Assembly (NCBI RefSeq): GCF_023509035.1
Contig: NZ_CP075583.1
Coordinates: forward strand, 2,046,001-2,110,000
Direction: 5' to 3'
Source: Janthinobacterium lividum
Lineage (GTDB): Bacteria; Pseudomonadota; Gammaproteobacteria; Burkholderiales; Burkholderiaceae_D
Length of the DNA: 64,000 nt
Shown here: positions 53,714-63,057 of the stretch, piece by piece
Layout of the letters: the number at the start of each line of letters is the position of its first letter
How positions within the stretch are numbered: the stretch's first letter is position 1
Program-made: the position numbers and the translations under genes
The notes under the pieces: generated by a model
What the model saw: only the letters and a program-made list of their open reading frames with translations
Told to the model about the DNA's origin: nothing
Database searches by the model: none

Positions 53714-54770
53714 AGCCGCTCGAAATTCTGTCCCATGTATACAATTGATCCGCCAATTGTTTCATCTGCTGTCCCAAGAGCGTCAGCTTGGCCTCATCCA
53801 GGCTGTTCAGCAGTTCAGTTAATTCCGCTGACGTGTCAAAAAAATAAGCCTGCTGGTTGGTAGTTTCGCGGTTGAAGATGCAGCCATAGGCAAGCACTGG
53901 CAAGCCCAGGCTCATCGCTTCGACCAAGGATGGATTGGTTCCGCCGGCGCTGTGGCCGTGGACATACACTTTGCAAGCAGCGCGTAACTGATTCAGGATA
54001 GTGTGATCGTAGATTGGGTCGAGTAAATGTAAATGGGTAATGCCGGCATACTTTTGTCGTAATTGCTTGCCATATTCGCTATTGTCCCAGTTCCCCACGA
54101 TGACAAGATCCATCGTGGGAGCGCTGGCGAATGCCTCGATAATCATGTCGATATTATTTTCGGGTTCGATGCGGCATACTTTAAATGCGTATTTCACGCG
54201 ATCGAGTTTATATTTTTCCAGTATGGCATTGTCCCGCTGTGGACGTACTGCATGGTCGCCACCATAGGCGATCAGTGCACTATCGCGTCCATATTGCGTT
54301 TTGACATAATCTTGAATTGCTTTGTTGTCGGTCACGACTTGGTCTGCATAGCGCACGGCGGCTGACTCCGATAGTTTCAGGAACCATTTGGCAAAGCCGC
54401 TCCATTTGGCCCGGCGCCACTCGAGACCATCAATATTGATGATAAATTTTTTGCGCGACATGAGCTTCAGCACAGGCATGAAGACGCAGCCGGAAACCCC
54501 CAAGACCACGATCGTATCGGCATAACGGATGGCTTTCAACATCGACCACAGGTCATAGATGATGCTCTGCATGCCGTTGGCATCCAGGTTGATGTAGACC
54601 AGCTTGGCGCTATTATAGGTTGCCAGTTTCTCCGGGTATTTTTCAGCGCAGCAATACACGGTGAAATCGAAGGAGGTGGACAAGCGCGCTGTCAGGTGGT
54701 CAACAAGTGTTTCCCAGCCTCCGTATTTGGCTGGTAATCCGACGGAACCTACGATAGCGATTTTTTTCAT
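53697..54770 (-). CDS. DUF1972-type glycosyltransferase (GT1/GT4 fold)
   Basis: A 357-residue glycosyltransferase. The N-terminus IVGSVGLPAKYGGWETLVDHL (in part) is the DUF1972 hallmark found in rhamnosyltransferase-like enzymes. The C-terminal GT-B donor site contains HGHSAGGTNPSLVEAM (about residues 272-287). The start at 54770 is set by similarity; the longer frame adds ten Lys/Gln-rich residues. Its stop overlaps the WbpV-like gene. Sugar specificity is unknown. Confidence 0.85.
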   Translation of the reverse strand: MKKIAIVGSVGLPAKYGGWETLVDHLTARLSTSFDFTVYCCAEKYPEKLATYNSAKLVYINLDANGMQSIIYDLWSMLKAIRYADTIVVLGVSGCVFMPVLKLMSRKKFIINIDGLEWRRAKWSGFAKWFLKLSESAAVRYADQVVTDNKAIQDYVKTQYGRDSALIAYGGDHAVRPQRDNAILEKYKLDRVKYAFKVCRIEPENNIDMIIEAFASAPTMDLVIVGNWDNSEYGKQLRQKYAGITHLHLLDPIYDHTILNQLRAACKVYVHGHSAGGTNPSLVEAMSLGLPVLAYGCIFNRETTNQQAYFFDTSAELTELLNSLDEAKLTLLGQQMKQLADQLYTWDRISSGYAHIF

Positions 54771-54771
54771 A

Positions 54772-55983
54772 TTAATGTGAACCTGTTTTTTTTGTTGCAA
54801 GAAAACTTGAGAAATAACCTAACACGATGTAACAGAATACGGATTCATTGCTGAAGATGCCGCAGATGACCATGTTGGACAGTAACAGTCCTGCGATGCT
54901 GCCGAGTATCATCATCCGGCCATGGGGGGCAGCGCAGTGTTTTGCACGTTTGTACATTTTTAGTAAAAAAATGAGATAACACAGCAGGCCAGCCAGTCCG
55001 CTCTTGACGAGAATGTAAAGATAGCCATTATGCATCCATGGAATTTCCGAGTATTCGGCGCCGCCCAAGGGAACCGGAAAGTCGAGATGGACTAATGCGC
55101 CAAATCCACCACCAAAAATCTCGTTAAGGATTGGATAGTTCTTGAATTCGCGAAATGCCGCAAAAATTTCGTAGGCGCGATAGCTGGTACCGATGTCTTC
55201 CGGATTCCATTCCTCATTAAAATGCAGTTCTGATATTGCTTTATGCAGTGTTTCACCGATCAAATCATATAAGCCAAACGCGCCTGCAACGGCCGCGGCA
55301 AGAATGAAAAGGGCCAAGGCGCGCCACATTATTTTGGCGTCGAAAATTTTTCTTCCGGAGAGAAGAAAAAAAGCCGCCAGAATAAGAACATAGGTGCGCG
55401 AAAACTGGGCGAGAAAAACGGCATGTACGGCAATAAACCAGGGACTGTGCAATACTTGTTTCCAGGATTTTCGTTTTTCATGCAGTATTACAATACAGTA
55501 AACCAACAGGAAACTACCAGGGCTGATAAAATCACGTATTTGTAGCACCCCAATAAAACCCATTTCAAGCCAGAAGAAACACAGCAGCAGAAAAAATATA
55601 ACACAATATATTTTCGAATAGCCATAAATCAGCTGGCGTATATTCCCACCTTGCTTGAAAAATCTTTTCCCTGCCAGAAAGTAAATGTACGGAATTAGAA
55701 AAAATAAAATATCCCGAACCGTATCAGCCAGCTGGTTCTTCCATGCAAAGAGCAGGCCAATGATGCATGGCAGCAACAAGTAGAGTTCCAGCTTCTCACC
55801 GCGATAGCGCCAGACCTTTTTCACCGGTAGCATGATATAAAGCGCCGTCAAAAACAGGCTTCCCAGTTTTAGATAGTTGGAACTGAAAAAGAGACCGAGT
55901 ACAGATAGCAAGAGGCCCCAGAATAGCAATTGCGAAGGCGCACCGATCTGACGTGGCGTGTGGATTATTTTACCGATTAACAA
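54772..55983 (-). CDS. O-antigen polymerase/ligase-like membrane protein (Wzy)
   Basis: A 403-residue protein with about eleven to twelve transmembrane helices and one large periplasmic loop (about residues 245-310) that holds EEWNPEDIGTSYRAYE and the conserved-type segment PWMHNGYLYILVKSGL. This is the Wzy/WaaL topology. In this locus, with Wzx-like and Wzz-like proteins, polymerase is likelier than ligase. The stop is one base from the next start. The sequence is richer in AT than the chromosome, typical of O-antigen genes. Confidence 0.8.
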   Translation of the reverse strand: MLIGKIIHTPRQIGAPSQLLFWGLLLSVLGLFFSSNYLKLGSLFLTALYIMLPVKKVWRYRGEKLELYLLLPCIIGLLFAWKNQLADTVRDILFFLIPYIYFLAGKRFFKQGGNIRQLIYGYSKIYCVIFFLLLCFFWLEMGFIGVLQIRDFISPGSFLLVYCIVILHEKRKSWKQVLHSPWFIAVHAVFLAQFSRTYVLILAAFFLLSGRKIFDAKIMWRALALFILAAAVAGAFGLYDLIGETLHKAISELHFNEEWNPEDIGTSYRAYEIFAAFREFKNYPILNEIFGGGFGALVHLDFPVPLGGAEYSEIPWMHNGYLYILVKSGLAGLLCYLIFLLKMYKRAKHCAAPHGRMMILGSIAGLLLSNMVICGIFSNESVFCYIVLGYFSSFLATKKTGSH

Positions 55984-56044
55984 ACTATTTCCCGTGATAT
56001 TGGAGGGGCACGTCTTTAAAATGAAGACAAGTGTATTGGTAGCA

Positions 56045-57184
56045 TCATCGCAGTTTCCTCAGGAGCCCCCTGAGCGCTTGGGAAAACTTTTCTTGTGAAA
56101 AATTGTCAGCTCTGACGCGTGCCGCTTTCGACATGGAATGGCACAGGGCGGTATCGTCTGCAAGGGCCAACGTTCTTTGTTTTAACAGGGCAAAGTCACG
56201 TGAGTCGACCAGAAATCCTTCCTGCATGTCGTTTACCAGCTCTGCAGGCCCACCCAATGGCGGTACAAGCACGGGTATACCAAAGGCCATGCCTTCCAGC
56301 ACCGTGAGTCCGAAAGTTTCAATCCAGCTATCCACCCGCGAGAGGTTGAGCAGCATTCCAGCACGCTGATAAAACATGGCAGGATTGTCGGTGCGAGGAT
56401 ATACGCGCAGATTGGGCGTTATTGGCATATGGGCAAAATATTGCGTGATGGCCGCCTGATCGTCGTTGACCACTAGTTCGAATTGGACATCTTTACGGTC
56501 GATAATCGCGGCGGCGAGTGCCACCATTTCCGGCACACCCTTGTAATCGCGCAGGGATGCCAGCATCAGTATCGTAAAGATGCCATCGTGACGCGGTTGA
56601 TAATTGGCTTGAGCCGCGATTGCCGTGAAGTCCGCATCGAGCGTATTGTAGATTTGCATGGCCGCCACGCCGGCGATTGGCAGGGCTTCTGCGTGCGACT
56701 TCGACACATAAATATTATAGGCCGAGCATATGCGCGCGATCGTGCAGAGCAATAGACGCAGGGGCTTGGGTTCTATGGATATCTCATGAACATGATAGAT
56801 GACTTTGCGCCCAGTGAGCTTGCCATATAGTGCCCCACCGAAAGGCAGCAGAGTATTCACATAAATCACGGCATCTTTGGCTATGTTGCGTTGGCATAGC
56901 AAGGAAAACAGCAGAAATATCTGGCTGAGTATTAGATTGCAGAGAGTAATGATACGGAACCGCGAACGGTGGTACCAATAACGGCTGATTGGAATGCCGC
57001 AAGTTTCCAAGACGCCACGGCCCTGGGAGCCAACAAAGAGTATTGCGCGAGCGGGGTCGTCAATCAATGCCCTGATGGTACCCCGCAGTACTCGTGGACT
57101 GCCGGACGCATCATTTAGCAAATGGCAGAAGACTAGGCCGATTTTTACGGGCTCCGTAGGGGAGACAGGAGGTATCTGCGTCAT
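56045..57184 (-). CDS. Glycosyltransferase family 4 (1)
   Basis: A 379-residue GT-B enzyme. The N-terminal half is an acceptor domain, with VIYHVHEISIEPKPLRLL in the middle. The C-terminal donor domain has LMLASLRDYKGVPEMV (about residues 205-220) and the E-x7-E signature region ETFGLTVLEGMAFGIPVLVP (about 288-307). It overlaps the acyltransferase gene by 4 bases (ATGA). It adds one sugar of the repeat unit; donor and linkage are unknown. Confidence 0.87.
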   Translation of the reverse strand: MTQIPPVSPTEPVKIGLVFCHLLNDASGSPRVLRGTIRALIDDPARAILFVGSQGRGVLETCGIPISRYWYHRSRFRIITLCNLILSQIFLLFSLLCQRNIAKDAVIYVNTLLPFGGALYGKLTGRKVIYHVHEISIEPKPLRLLLCTIARICSAYNIYVSKSHAEALPIAGVAAMQIYNTLDADFTAIAAQANYQPRHDGIFTILMLASLRDYKGVPEMVALAAAIIDRKDVQFELVVNDDQAAITQYFAHMPITPNLRVYPRTDNPAMFYQRAGMLLNLSRVDSWIETFGLTVLEGMAFGIPVLVPPLGGPAELVNDMQEGFLVDSRDFALLKQRTLALADDTALCHSMSKAARVRADNFSQEKFSQALRGLLRKLR

Positions 57185-57873
57185 GCGATGAGTGATTTTA
57201 ATTTACGTGCAGGAACGCCGCCATATACGGCGTTGCCTTCATATTTCCCCGCAGTGACAACCGCGCCAGCGGCAATTACGGTATTGTCGCCAATGTCAGC
57301 ACCATCCAGGATGGTGGCCTTGGCGCCGATCCAGCAGTTGTTCCCTATGCGTATGCCTTGCTGAGTGACGCCTTGCAGACGGATGGGGATGCCGCTGCTC
57401 TCAAAATTGTGATTTTCAGAATGCATGCTGACAAAATTGCCCAGTATGGTGTCATTGCCGATGCTAATGCCGCCCGCACAGCCAAGGAAACTGAAGGAGC
57501 CAATTCCTACATTATTTCCTGCGGAGAAACCCTTGCCCAAGGTTGCCAGCGATCCGGTGCATTCAATGGATGCACCACGTCCTAGGGAAAAGTTATCCCC
57601 CAGATGAATTCCATTGCGCGACAGTGCATCCACATAGCATTGGGACGAAAATTTGATGAAGCGGCCAGTATGGATTTTCGATGCACACAAAATCTCTGTC
57701 TTCTTGCCGACGAAAATGCGCGCGTTCAGGCGTCGAAACACGAGAATCCCGCGCAAGAGGTCAATGACCTTGCCAGAGAAAAAACGCAGTAGATAGGCCT
57801 TGGGAACGTCAGGATCGATGGCGAATTTCTCTTTTCTTGCGCGTGACGCCAGCGTTGAAAAAAAATCACTCAT
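57181..57873 (-). CDS. Hexapeptide-repeat acyltransferase
   Basis: A 230-residue left-handed beta-helix transferase. Hexapeptide turns run from about residue 65 to 215, with ISIGNDTILGNFVSMHSENH (about 135-154) and IRIGNNCWIGAKATILDGAD (about 173-192). The catalytic His is in SENHNFE. This is the family of maltose/galactoside acetyltransferases and O-antigen O-acetylases. It probably acetylates a sugar of the repeat unit. It overlaps both neighbours by a few bases, so translation is coupled. Confidence 0.86.
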   Translation of the reverse strand: MSDFFSTLASRARKEKFAIDPDVPKAYLLRFFSGKVIDLLRGILVFRRLNARIFVGKKTEILCASKIHTGRFIKFSSQCYVDALSRNGIHLGDNFSLGRGASIECTGSLATLGKGFSAGNNVGIGSFSFLGCAGGISIGNDTILGNFVSMHSENHNFESSGIPIRLQGVTQQGIRIGNNCWIGAKATILDGADIGDNTVIAAGAVVTAGKYEGNAVYGGVPARKLKSLIA

Positions 57874-59128
57874 GCGTCACCTTTTCATAGATGTCGCGTA
57901 CCTGGCGTATTGTCACATCCCAGTGCAGTTCCGCTTGGCGCCGCAAGACATTAGTTTTCATGTGGTCGAGAGCCGCATGATTGTTCAGACAAAATGCCAT
58001 ATGCTCTGCTATCTGCTCAATGATTTTCTCCACGGTGTTGAGCGTTACCTTGAAACCAGTTTCTGCCGTTATCAGGTCGCGTGCGCCAAACTGGTCGAGC
58101 GCGATGCTGGGCAAGCCCATTTCAAACGCCTCCAGCAATACGGTGGGATTGCTGTCCATCATTGACGGCATGACGTGTACATCGGCTTCACGCATGATGT
58201 CCAGCACTTGCTCACGCGGCACCTGTCCATGCCATATTATCCGCTGATCCAGTTTCAACGCAGTGGATTGTGCTTGCAGCGCCGCCTTGCACGGTCCGTC
58301 ACCGATGATATGCAGACGCCAGTCCTGTCGCGTAGACAAGTGATTCAGGGCGCTCAGCACAAGGTTCAGAGCCTTGAGTTCGTCGATTCTGCCAGCCCAG
58401 ACAAATTGCACTTCGCTACCTGTCGGCTTGATCGCACCCCGTAGATTCAAGAGCGAGTTTTCACGAATGATCTGGCAATCCACATGCAGAAAATGTTGAA
58501 GATTATCGCGATCAGCCGAGGTGGCCGAAAAAATTGCCTTTGCTGCCTTTGCTGCATTCTTGACGCGTGCTGAGTATTGCAGGAAATAGCTATTTGTCCA
58601 GTTTCTCAACTTGTGTCGAAGATAGTTTCCTTTGCCCAAGATAGGGAAAAATATATCGTTTAAGTTCGAAGTTCCGCCGACCGGGCCCCAGACAAAGGGT
58701 AGATCGAGCTTCCACAAAAAACCCGGATGTCGGAATCCTATAGTGTTCAACTGATGTACCAGGCTGTAATTTTCATTTGCTTGCATTCTTCTTGCGGTGG
58801 TCAGTACCTGACGTTGCCACAACATGTAAGAAAAGGAAAAGAAAAGAGGAGTGATCGAGCGGTTCATCCAGTCGAAAAAACGCACCAGTCGGTTCGGTTC
58901 GATATACACATAGTTGACGCCATCATCTGGATTGCTTTGGCGATATTGAAGCATCGCATCACGATTTCCCATGCAGACACCGGATGTTCCGTACATCACG
59001 GTAATGTCATAAAACGCGCTCAGCTTGGAAACGAAATTCCATCCTACGCCAAATTCGGAGCCTGAATACGGTGAAATGGCGTAAGCGGCAATGAGTATCT
59101 TTTTCTTCGGCGAATTTATTTTTATCAT
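57866..59128 (-). CDS. Glycosyltransferase family 4 (2)
   Basis: A 420-residue GT-B enzyme. The N-terminus has SPYSGSEFGVGWNFVSKLS (about residues 18-36), a typical acceptor loop. The donor domain has FVWAGRIDELKALNLVLSAL (about 243-262), HIIGDGPCK and SNPTVLLEAFEMGLPSIALD (about 333-352) with the usual E-x7-E pattern. It overlaps the acyltransferase gene by 8 bases. The sugar is unknown. Confidence 0.87.
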   Translation of the reverse strand: MIKINSPKKKILIAAYAISPYSGSEFGVGWNFVSKLSAFYDITVMYGTSGVCMGNRDAMLQYRQSNPDDGVNYVYIEPNRLVRFFDWMNRSITPLFFSFSYMLWQRQVLTTARRMQANENYSLVHQLNTIGFRHPGFLWKLDLPFVWGPVGGTSNLNDIFFPILGKGNYLRHKLRNWTNSYFLQYSARVKNAAKAAKAIFSATSADRDNLQHFLHVDCQIIRENSLLNLRGAIKPTGSEVQFVWAGRIDELKALNLVLSALNHLSTRQDWRLHIIGDGPCKAALQAQSTALKLDQRIIWHGQVPREQVLDIMREADVHVMPSMMDSNPTVLLEAFEMGLPSIALDQFGARDLITAETGFKVTLNTVEKIIEQIAEHMAFCLNNHAALDHMKTNVLRRQAELHWDVTIRQVRDIYEKVTHE

Positions 59129-59173
59129 AAAAATATTATTTAATTATGTTATTGAATTCGAATTTAAATTCAA

Positions 59174-60208
59174 TTATTTTTTCCGAGAAAAGAGAAAGCA
59201 AAGGCGCAATGCAAGTCTGCTTAGGTGAAAAAATGGTATGGCTGGCAGTTCACTCAAATCATGTTCCCGGCGCAGGCGGGGGAGATCAAGCTCTATATTC
59301 CAGAAGTTTTTATATTGTTTTATCGTGGTCAATGCATAGAATTGTGCATAAAGACGTAACAGTGATGGTGGCACATTGACATATTTTTCCAGCGCGCTAC
59401 GCAATTCTATATTTTTCACAATAAATCCTTCGCCGGTGGCTGGATTGGCGGTTTCATTTTCGTGAATACGATAATACGCCAGAGTCTTGTTCAGCCTACT
59501 TGCACCGAAGTGCAGGAAATACATTGTGAAAAATACATAATCCGAACTCGGAAAGGCGGACGCCTTGTAGCCACCGATTTGCATGGCGTGACTACGTTTG
59601 AAAATCAGGCCAAGGGCACTCGAGGGTGCATCCATATAGACGTGGGAAATTGGAATTCGGCTCAAATGCGGAAAAAACCACGTATTCTTGATATTTTTCA
59701 GGCTTTGTTTGACTCTGTTTTTGAGTTGCTGGTTAGCATTGCCACGGGCATCCATGAAAATAGATCGGCAGTATAGCAGGCTGATCGAAGTATCTTTGTT
59801 CAACACTGAGAACATTTCAGCGACAAAATCTGGATGCAATAAATCATCATCATTCAAAATGGAAATCCATTCGCTGCGCGCCAGTTCAATACAGCGGTTC
59901 CAATTGCCAAACATGCCCAGGTTCTCACTGTTGCGGAACAGGCGTAGGCGAGCATCGCCAAATTGACGAATCAGCTCGTCGACTTGCTGGCTCATTGAAT
60001 GATCGTTGTCCACCACGACGATCTCGAAGTCGATATCGCTTGCCTGGGCCAGTACCGAACGAATCGCCTGTGCCAGCATATCTGGGCGGCGATAGGTCGG
60101 AATCATGATGGACAGTGTTGGCACGACGTGCTTGCCACCATCAATGATGAGTGACGAAGGACGATCTGCACAAATGGCAAACTGGTCTTCAATATCAAGA
60201 ATGTTCAA
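59174..60208 (-). CDS. Glycosyltransferase family 2
   Basis: A 344-residue inverting GT-A enzyme. The N-terminal nucleotide-binding motif is LSIMIPTYRRPDMLAQAIRS (about residues 32-51), with VVVDNDHS and the metal-binding DxD-like motif ISILNDDDLLHP (about 115-126). The C-terminal acceptor domain ends in a basic tail, FLFSRKK. It lies 3 bases after the flippase gene in the transcribed direction. The sugar is unknown. Confidence 0.88.
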   Translation of the reverse strand: MNILDIEDQFAICADRPSSLIIDGGKHVVPTLSIMIPTYRRPDMLAQAIRSVLAQASDIDFEIVVVDNDHSMSQQVDELIRQFGDARLRLFRNSENLGMFGNWNRCIELARSEWISILNDDDLLHPDFVAEMFSVLNKDTSISLLYCRSIFMDARGNANQQLKNRVKQSLKNIKNTWFFPHLSRIPISHVYMDAPSSALGLIFKRSHAMQIGGYKASAFPSSDYVFFTMYFLHFGASRLNKTLAYYRIHENETANPATGEGFIVKNIELRSALEKYVNVPPSLLRLYAQFYALTTIKQYKNFWNIELDLPRLRREHDLSELPAIPFFHLSRLALRLCFLFSRKK

Positions 60209-60211
60209 ACG

Positions 60212-61588
60212 TTACACTTTCATTTGATGGTGCGAGGAGGCCGCAGGCGACGCTGTATTGCGATACAGTTCGAGCCAGACCATATATGGCCATTTCCAAT
60301 TGTTATAGATGAGTTGTACTGTAAATTGACTTGCAATGAGCCACGTCAGGCCCATTCCTCCGAATCGCAGGCCTAGCCATGAGAGCGTTACAATAGCCAT
60401 CCCAGAAACGAGTGCTGGTTTGACAAATGGCACACGGTTACCGGTGACAATGACGCTGGCAGCCAATGAGTGGTTCAATTCCAGCAGGACCATGATCCCA
60501 ACCCAAATCAATAGCGGTAATGCTACCAGTCCGGTTTGACCGCCGATCCATTTAATCATGGCCGGGCCAAAACATACTAGGATGACTGCTCCACAGAGAA
60601 AGATCCCGAGTGCATAGCTGATGCCCAGTTGTATTGTATGACGCAGGCGCTCGGGTTCATTGGCGACACGGTATTGTGCAAGTTTAGGTTGCTGTATATT
60701 GAACAAAACCATCGACATATTTTGCAAGACGGAATAGACCTGCAGCGTCAATGCATACGCGGCGGTGGTGGCCAAGCCCAGATAGGCTGACGATAGCAGG
60801 GTATTGGCTCTTAGTATCAAGAAGGCGCCTATGACCCCAAGGCCCATGCGCCAGGCGTTATGCCAGAGAATGCCGAAAATATCACGCGTGGAGATGCTGG
60901 ATGGCGGCGCCTGATGCAGGGCTGCCTGAAAAGACTGGTCGTGAAAATAATACCAGCTGAGCCAGCGTCCAATGAGCGCCGAAACAAGGTATCCCAACGC
61001 CACCGCTAGTAAGGTCAGTCCGCATTGCAAAAGTATGGCCGTGACAATCACGAAGCCGAGATTGGATAGAGCACTCGATTTGTAGAAGGCGGAATACAGG
61101 CCGCGGCCTTGCAGCAACGGCGTATAGTATTTGTAATACAGATTGATTACTGTAGCAACAACAAACACGCCCCAGGCAAGCAATACTTCTTGCGTGGCGA
61201 TCTGCCCTTGCGATACATGCACGATATACCAGCTACCCAGCGTGGCCAGCAAGACGAAGGCGCAACTGGCCAATACCATGAAGATGTGCCGTGCTGCGTG
61301 AATGATGGCGTTGAACAGGCTATAGTCGACAGGGGAAGGTGTGCTTAGCACCTCGAAACCATCCTTGAGCAGCCGTTTCGCGCCGCCCAGGACATAACTG
61401 ACATTGCGCGCAAGCGTGGGCGTGAATCCGAGGTCGAGCATCGTCACCAGAGCCGATATCGTCATGAAGACATACCAGATGCCTAGCTCGGCACTACTCA
61501 GTTTTCTCAGTAATAATGGCAGAACCAGCAAAGCTGCCCCGTACTGTAAAAACTGAGACAGATAGCCCCAGAGCATGTCTTTTTTCAT
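60212..61588 (-). CDS. Wzx-like polysaccharide flippase (MATE/MVF superfamily)
   Basis: A 458-residue membrane protein with about twelve transmembrane helices spread over its whole length, starting KDMLWGYLSQFLQYGAALLV (about residues 3-22) and with the segment LGIWYVFMTISALVTMLDLG (in part). This fits the polysaccharide-synthesis exporter/Wzx family that flips lipid-linked repeats. It overlaps the downstream reductase gene by 4 bases. With the Wzy-like and Wzz-like proteins it completes a Wzx/Wzy-dependent pathway. Confidence 0.83.
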   Translation of the reverse strand: MKKDMLWGYLSQFLQYGAALLVLPLLLRKLSSAELGIWYVFMTISALVTMLDLGFTPTLARNVSYVLGGAKRLLKDGFEVLSTPSPVDYSLFNAIIHAARHIFMVLASCAFVLLATLGSWYIVHVSQGQIATQEVLLAWGVFVVATVINLYYKYYTPLLQGRGLYSAFYKSSALSNLGFVIVTAILLQCGLTLLAVALGYLVSALIGRWLSWYYFHDQSFQAALHQAPPSSISTRDIFGILWHNAWRMGLGVIGAFLILRANTLLSSAYLGLATTAAYALTLQVYSVLQNMSMVLFNIQQPKLAQYRVANEPERLRHTIQLGISYALGIFLCGAVILVCFGPAMIKWIGGQTGLVALPLLIWVGIMVLLELNHSLAASVIVTGNRVPFVKPALVSGMAIVTLSWLGLRFGGMGLTWLIASQFTVQLIYNNWKWPYMVWLELYRNTASPAASSHHQMKV

Positions 61589-62502
61589 TTACTTTGCCCG
61601 ACCAGCAAGCCGTCGATGAGCGTGTCGGCTTCCATGCGTGCGATCCCCTGCTGCAACGTAATATGTGGTTGCCAACCTGGCAGGCGTGGCTGATGTGTAC
61701 ACGGTTGCATGGTTTCACGTGGACGGTAGGGAAGGCCACCCCATTCGATCTGCAGGTCTTTACCTACGACGGCGCCGTAGACCTGCACTAGCTCTTTCAA
61801 TGTCAGACGTTCGGGGTTGCTGACGGCATAGCATTCCGCTGCGCTAACCGCCGGGAGGCGGTGCATGGCCAAAAGATAGGCATCAAGTACGTCATCGATG
61901 TACACGAGGTCGAGCAGTTGCTCTCCCGGCGACATACGTAGGTTGACGCCGCTGCGGGCTGTCTTGCGCAACAGGCTGAACAATTTTGCACGGGTATCGC
62001 CGGGGCCGTAAGTGTCGAACAGCTTCAATGTGATGGCCTGAAAACCATGCGCTGATACATAATAAGCCAGCAAATCCTCAAATGCTTGTTTGGTCGCCGC
62101 ATACAGGTTAACAGGGTTGTATGCAGCGTCCTCAAAGTGCTGCCAGGACGTGCCGGTATTAACCAGGCGACGCAGGCCCAACTGTTGCATGGCCTCAAGC
62201 AACTGTGTCGGCATGCCGAGATTTGACTCGATCAGGCGGGTCACGTCTTCCGGTTTATGCTGTGCCAGGAACAAGGAGGCCACGTGACACACGACGTCTG
62301 GCTGAGTTTGCGCCAGTGCAGCATATAAGGAGAGGTAGCTGCCATCATGGATATGCACGTTAATCTTTGGTAAAGCGTCATGCAATACGCTGAGATCAGA
62401 GTGCTGACGTACCAGGATTGCAACCTCGTGATTATCGCCAAGCAGACGTTTGACCAGCTGACTGCCTATAAAACCGGTAGCGCCAGTAAGAAATACTTTC
62501 AC
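61585..62502 (-). CDS. NAD-dependent epimerase/reductase for dideoxy sugar (AscF-like candidate)
   Basis: A 305-residue extended SDR. The N-terminus VKVFLTGATGFIGSQLVKRL (residues 1-20) gives the Rossmann motif. The active site has the Thr/Ser and Y-x-x-x-K in NLYAATKQAFEDLL. The GTG at 62502, after AGGATATCTTCC, is chosen over an upstream ATG because it begins at the Rossmann strand. It lies 13 bases after an RfbC-like epimerase and next to a DdhC-type dehydrase, so it may be the final 4-keto reductase of a CDP-3,6-dideoxyhexose. That role is inference. Confidence 0.75.
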   Translation of the reverse strand: MKVFLTGATGFIGSQLVKRLLGDNHEVAILVRQHSDLSVLHDALPKINVHIHDGSYLSLYAALAQTQPDVVCHVASLFLAQHKPEDVTRLIESNLGMPTQLLEAMQQLGLRRLVNTGTSWQHFEDAAYNPVNLYAATKQAFEDLLAYYVSAHGFQAITLKLFDTYGPGDTRAKLFSLLRKTARSGVNLRMSPGEQLLDLVYIDDVLDAYLLAMHRLPAVSAAECYAVSNPERLTLKELVQVYGAVVGKDLQIEWGGLPYRPRETMQPCTHQPRLPGWQPHITLQQGIARMEADTLIDGLLVGQSK

Positions 62503-62515
62503 GGAAGATATCCTA

Positions 62516-63049
62516 TTAAAACGGAGAAGTGAAATCGGCAAAGACGCCGTGCTGCTCATCGCGCGCCGACAGGAGCGGTCGCGTCACTTGCCAATCGAAT
62601 CCGAAGCTGTTCCAGTGGATGCCGCAGTCGGCAGACGGGGTGTGCACCGTGCTGGTCTTGTACAGCATCAGCGCTTCCTCTGTCAGCGCAACAAAACCAT
62701 GGGCTATTCCTTTGGGAATAAAGACCATCAGGCCGTTTTCTCCAGACAGGTCGACGGAAGCTACTTTGCCGTAACTTGGTCCTTTTCGTAGGTCTAGCAG
62801 CACATCGCGGACGGCGCCGTGGGTACAGTAAACCAGCTTGTCATGATCGTGCGGTGGCAGCTGAAAGTGCATGCCGCGAATTACGTCCTTGCGTGAAATA
62901 GAATAGAACTCCTCTTGGATATCTAGATTGGCACCTAAACTTTTGCAAATACCTTCATGATAGGTTTTAACAAAGGTGCCACGCGCATCTTCAAAGCGGC
63001 TAGGCTCAAGCAAAAAACAGGTGGGAAGGAGTTCTTTTAGTAGTTTCAT
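62516..63049 (-). CDS. RfbC-like dTDP/CDP-sugar 3,5- or 5-epimerase
   Basis: A 177-residue cupin epimerase of the RmlC family. Features are FEDARGTFVKTYHEG (about residues 19-33), the catalytic His in VIRGMHFQLPPHDH (about 56-69), then KLVYCTHGAVRDVLLDLRKG (in part) and FIPKGIAHGFVALTE (about 109-123). RmlA, RmlB and RmlD are not present beside it. It lies directly after a DdhC-type dehydrase, so the CDP-3,6-dideoxy-4-hexulose 5-epimerase (AscE) of ascarylose synthesis is a good alternative to dTDP-rhamnose epimerase. Confidence 0.82.
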   Translation of the reverse strand: MKLLKELLPTCFLLEPSRFEDARGTFVKTYHEGICKSLGANLDIQEEFYSISRKDVIRGMHFQLPPHDHDKLVYCTHGAVRDVLLDLRKGPSYGKVASVDLSGENGLMVFIPKGIAHGFVALTEEALMLYKTSTVHTPSADCGIHWNSFGFDWQVTRPLLSARDEQHGVFADFTSPF

Positions 63050-63057
63050 AATGTAAT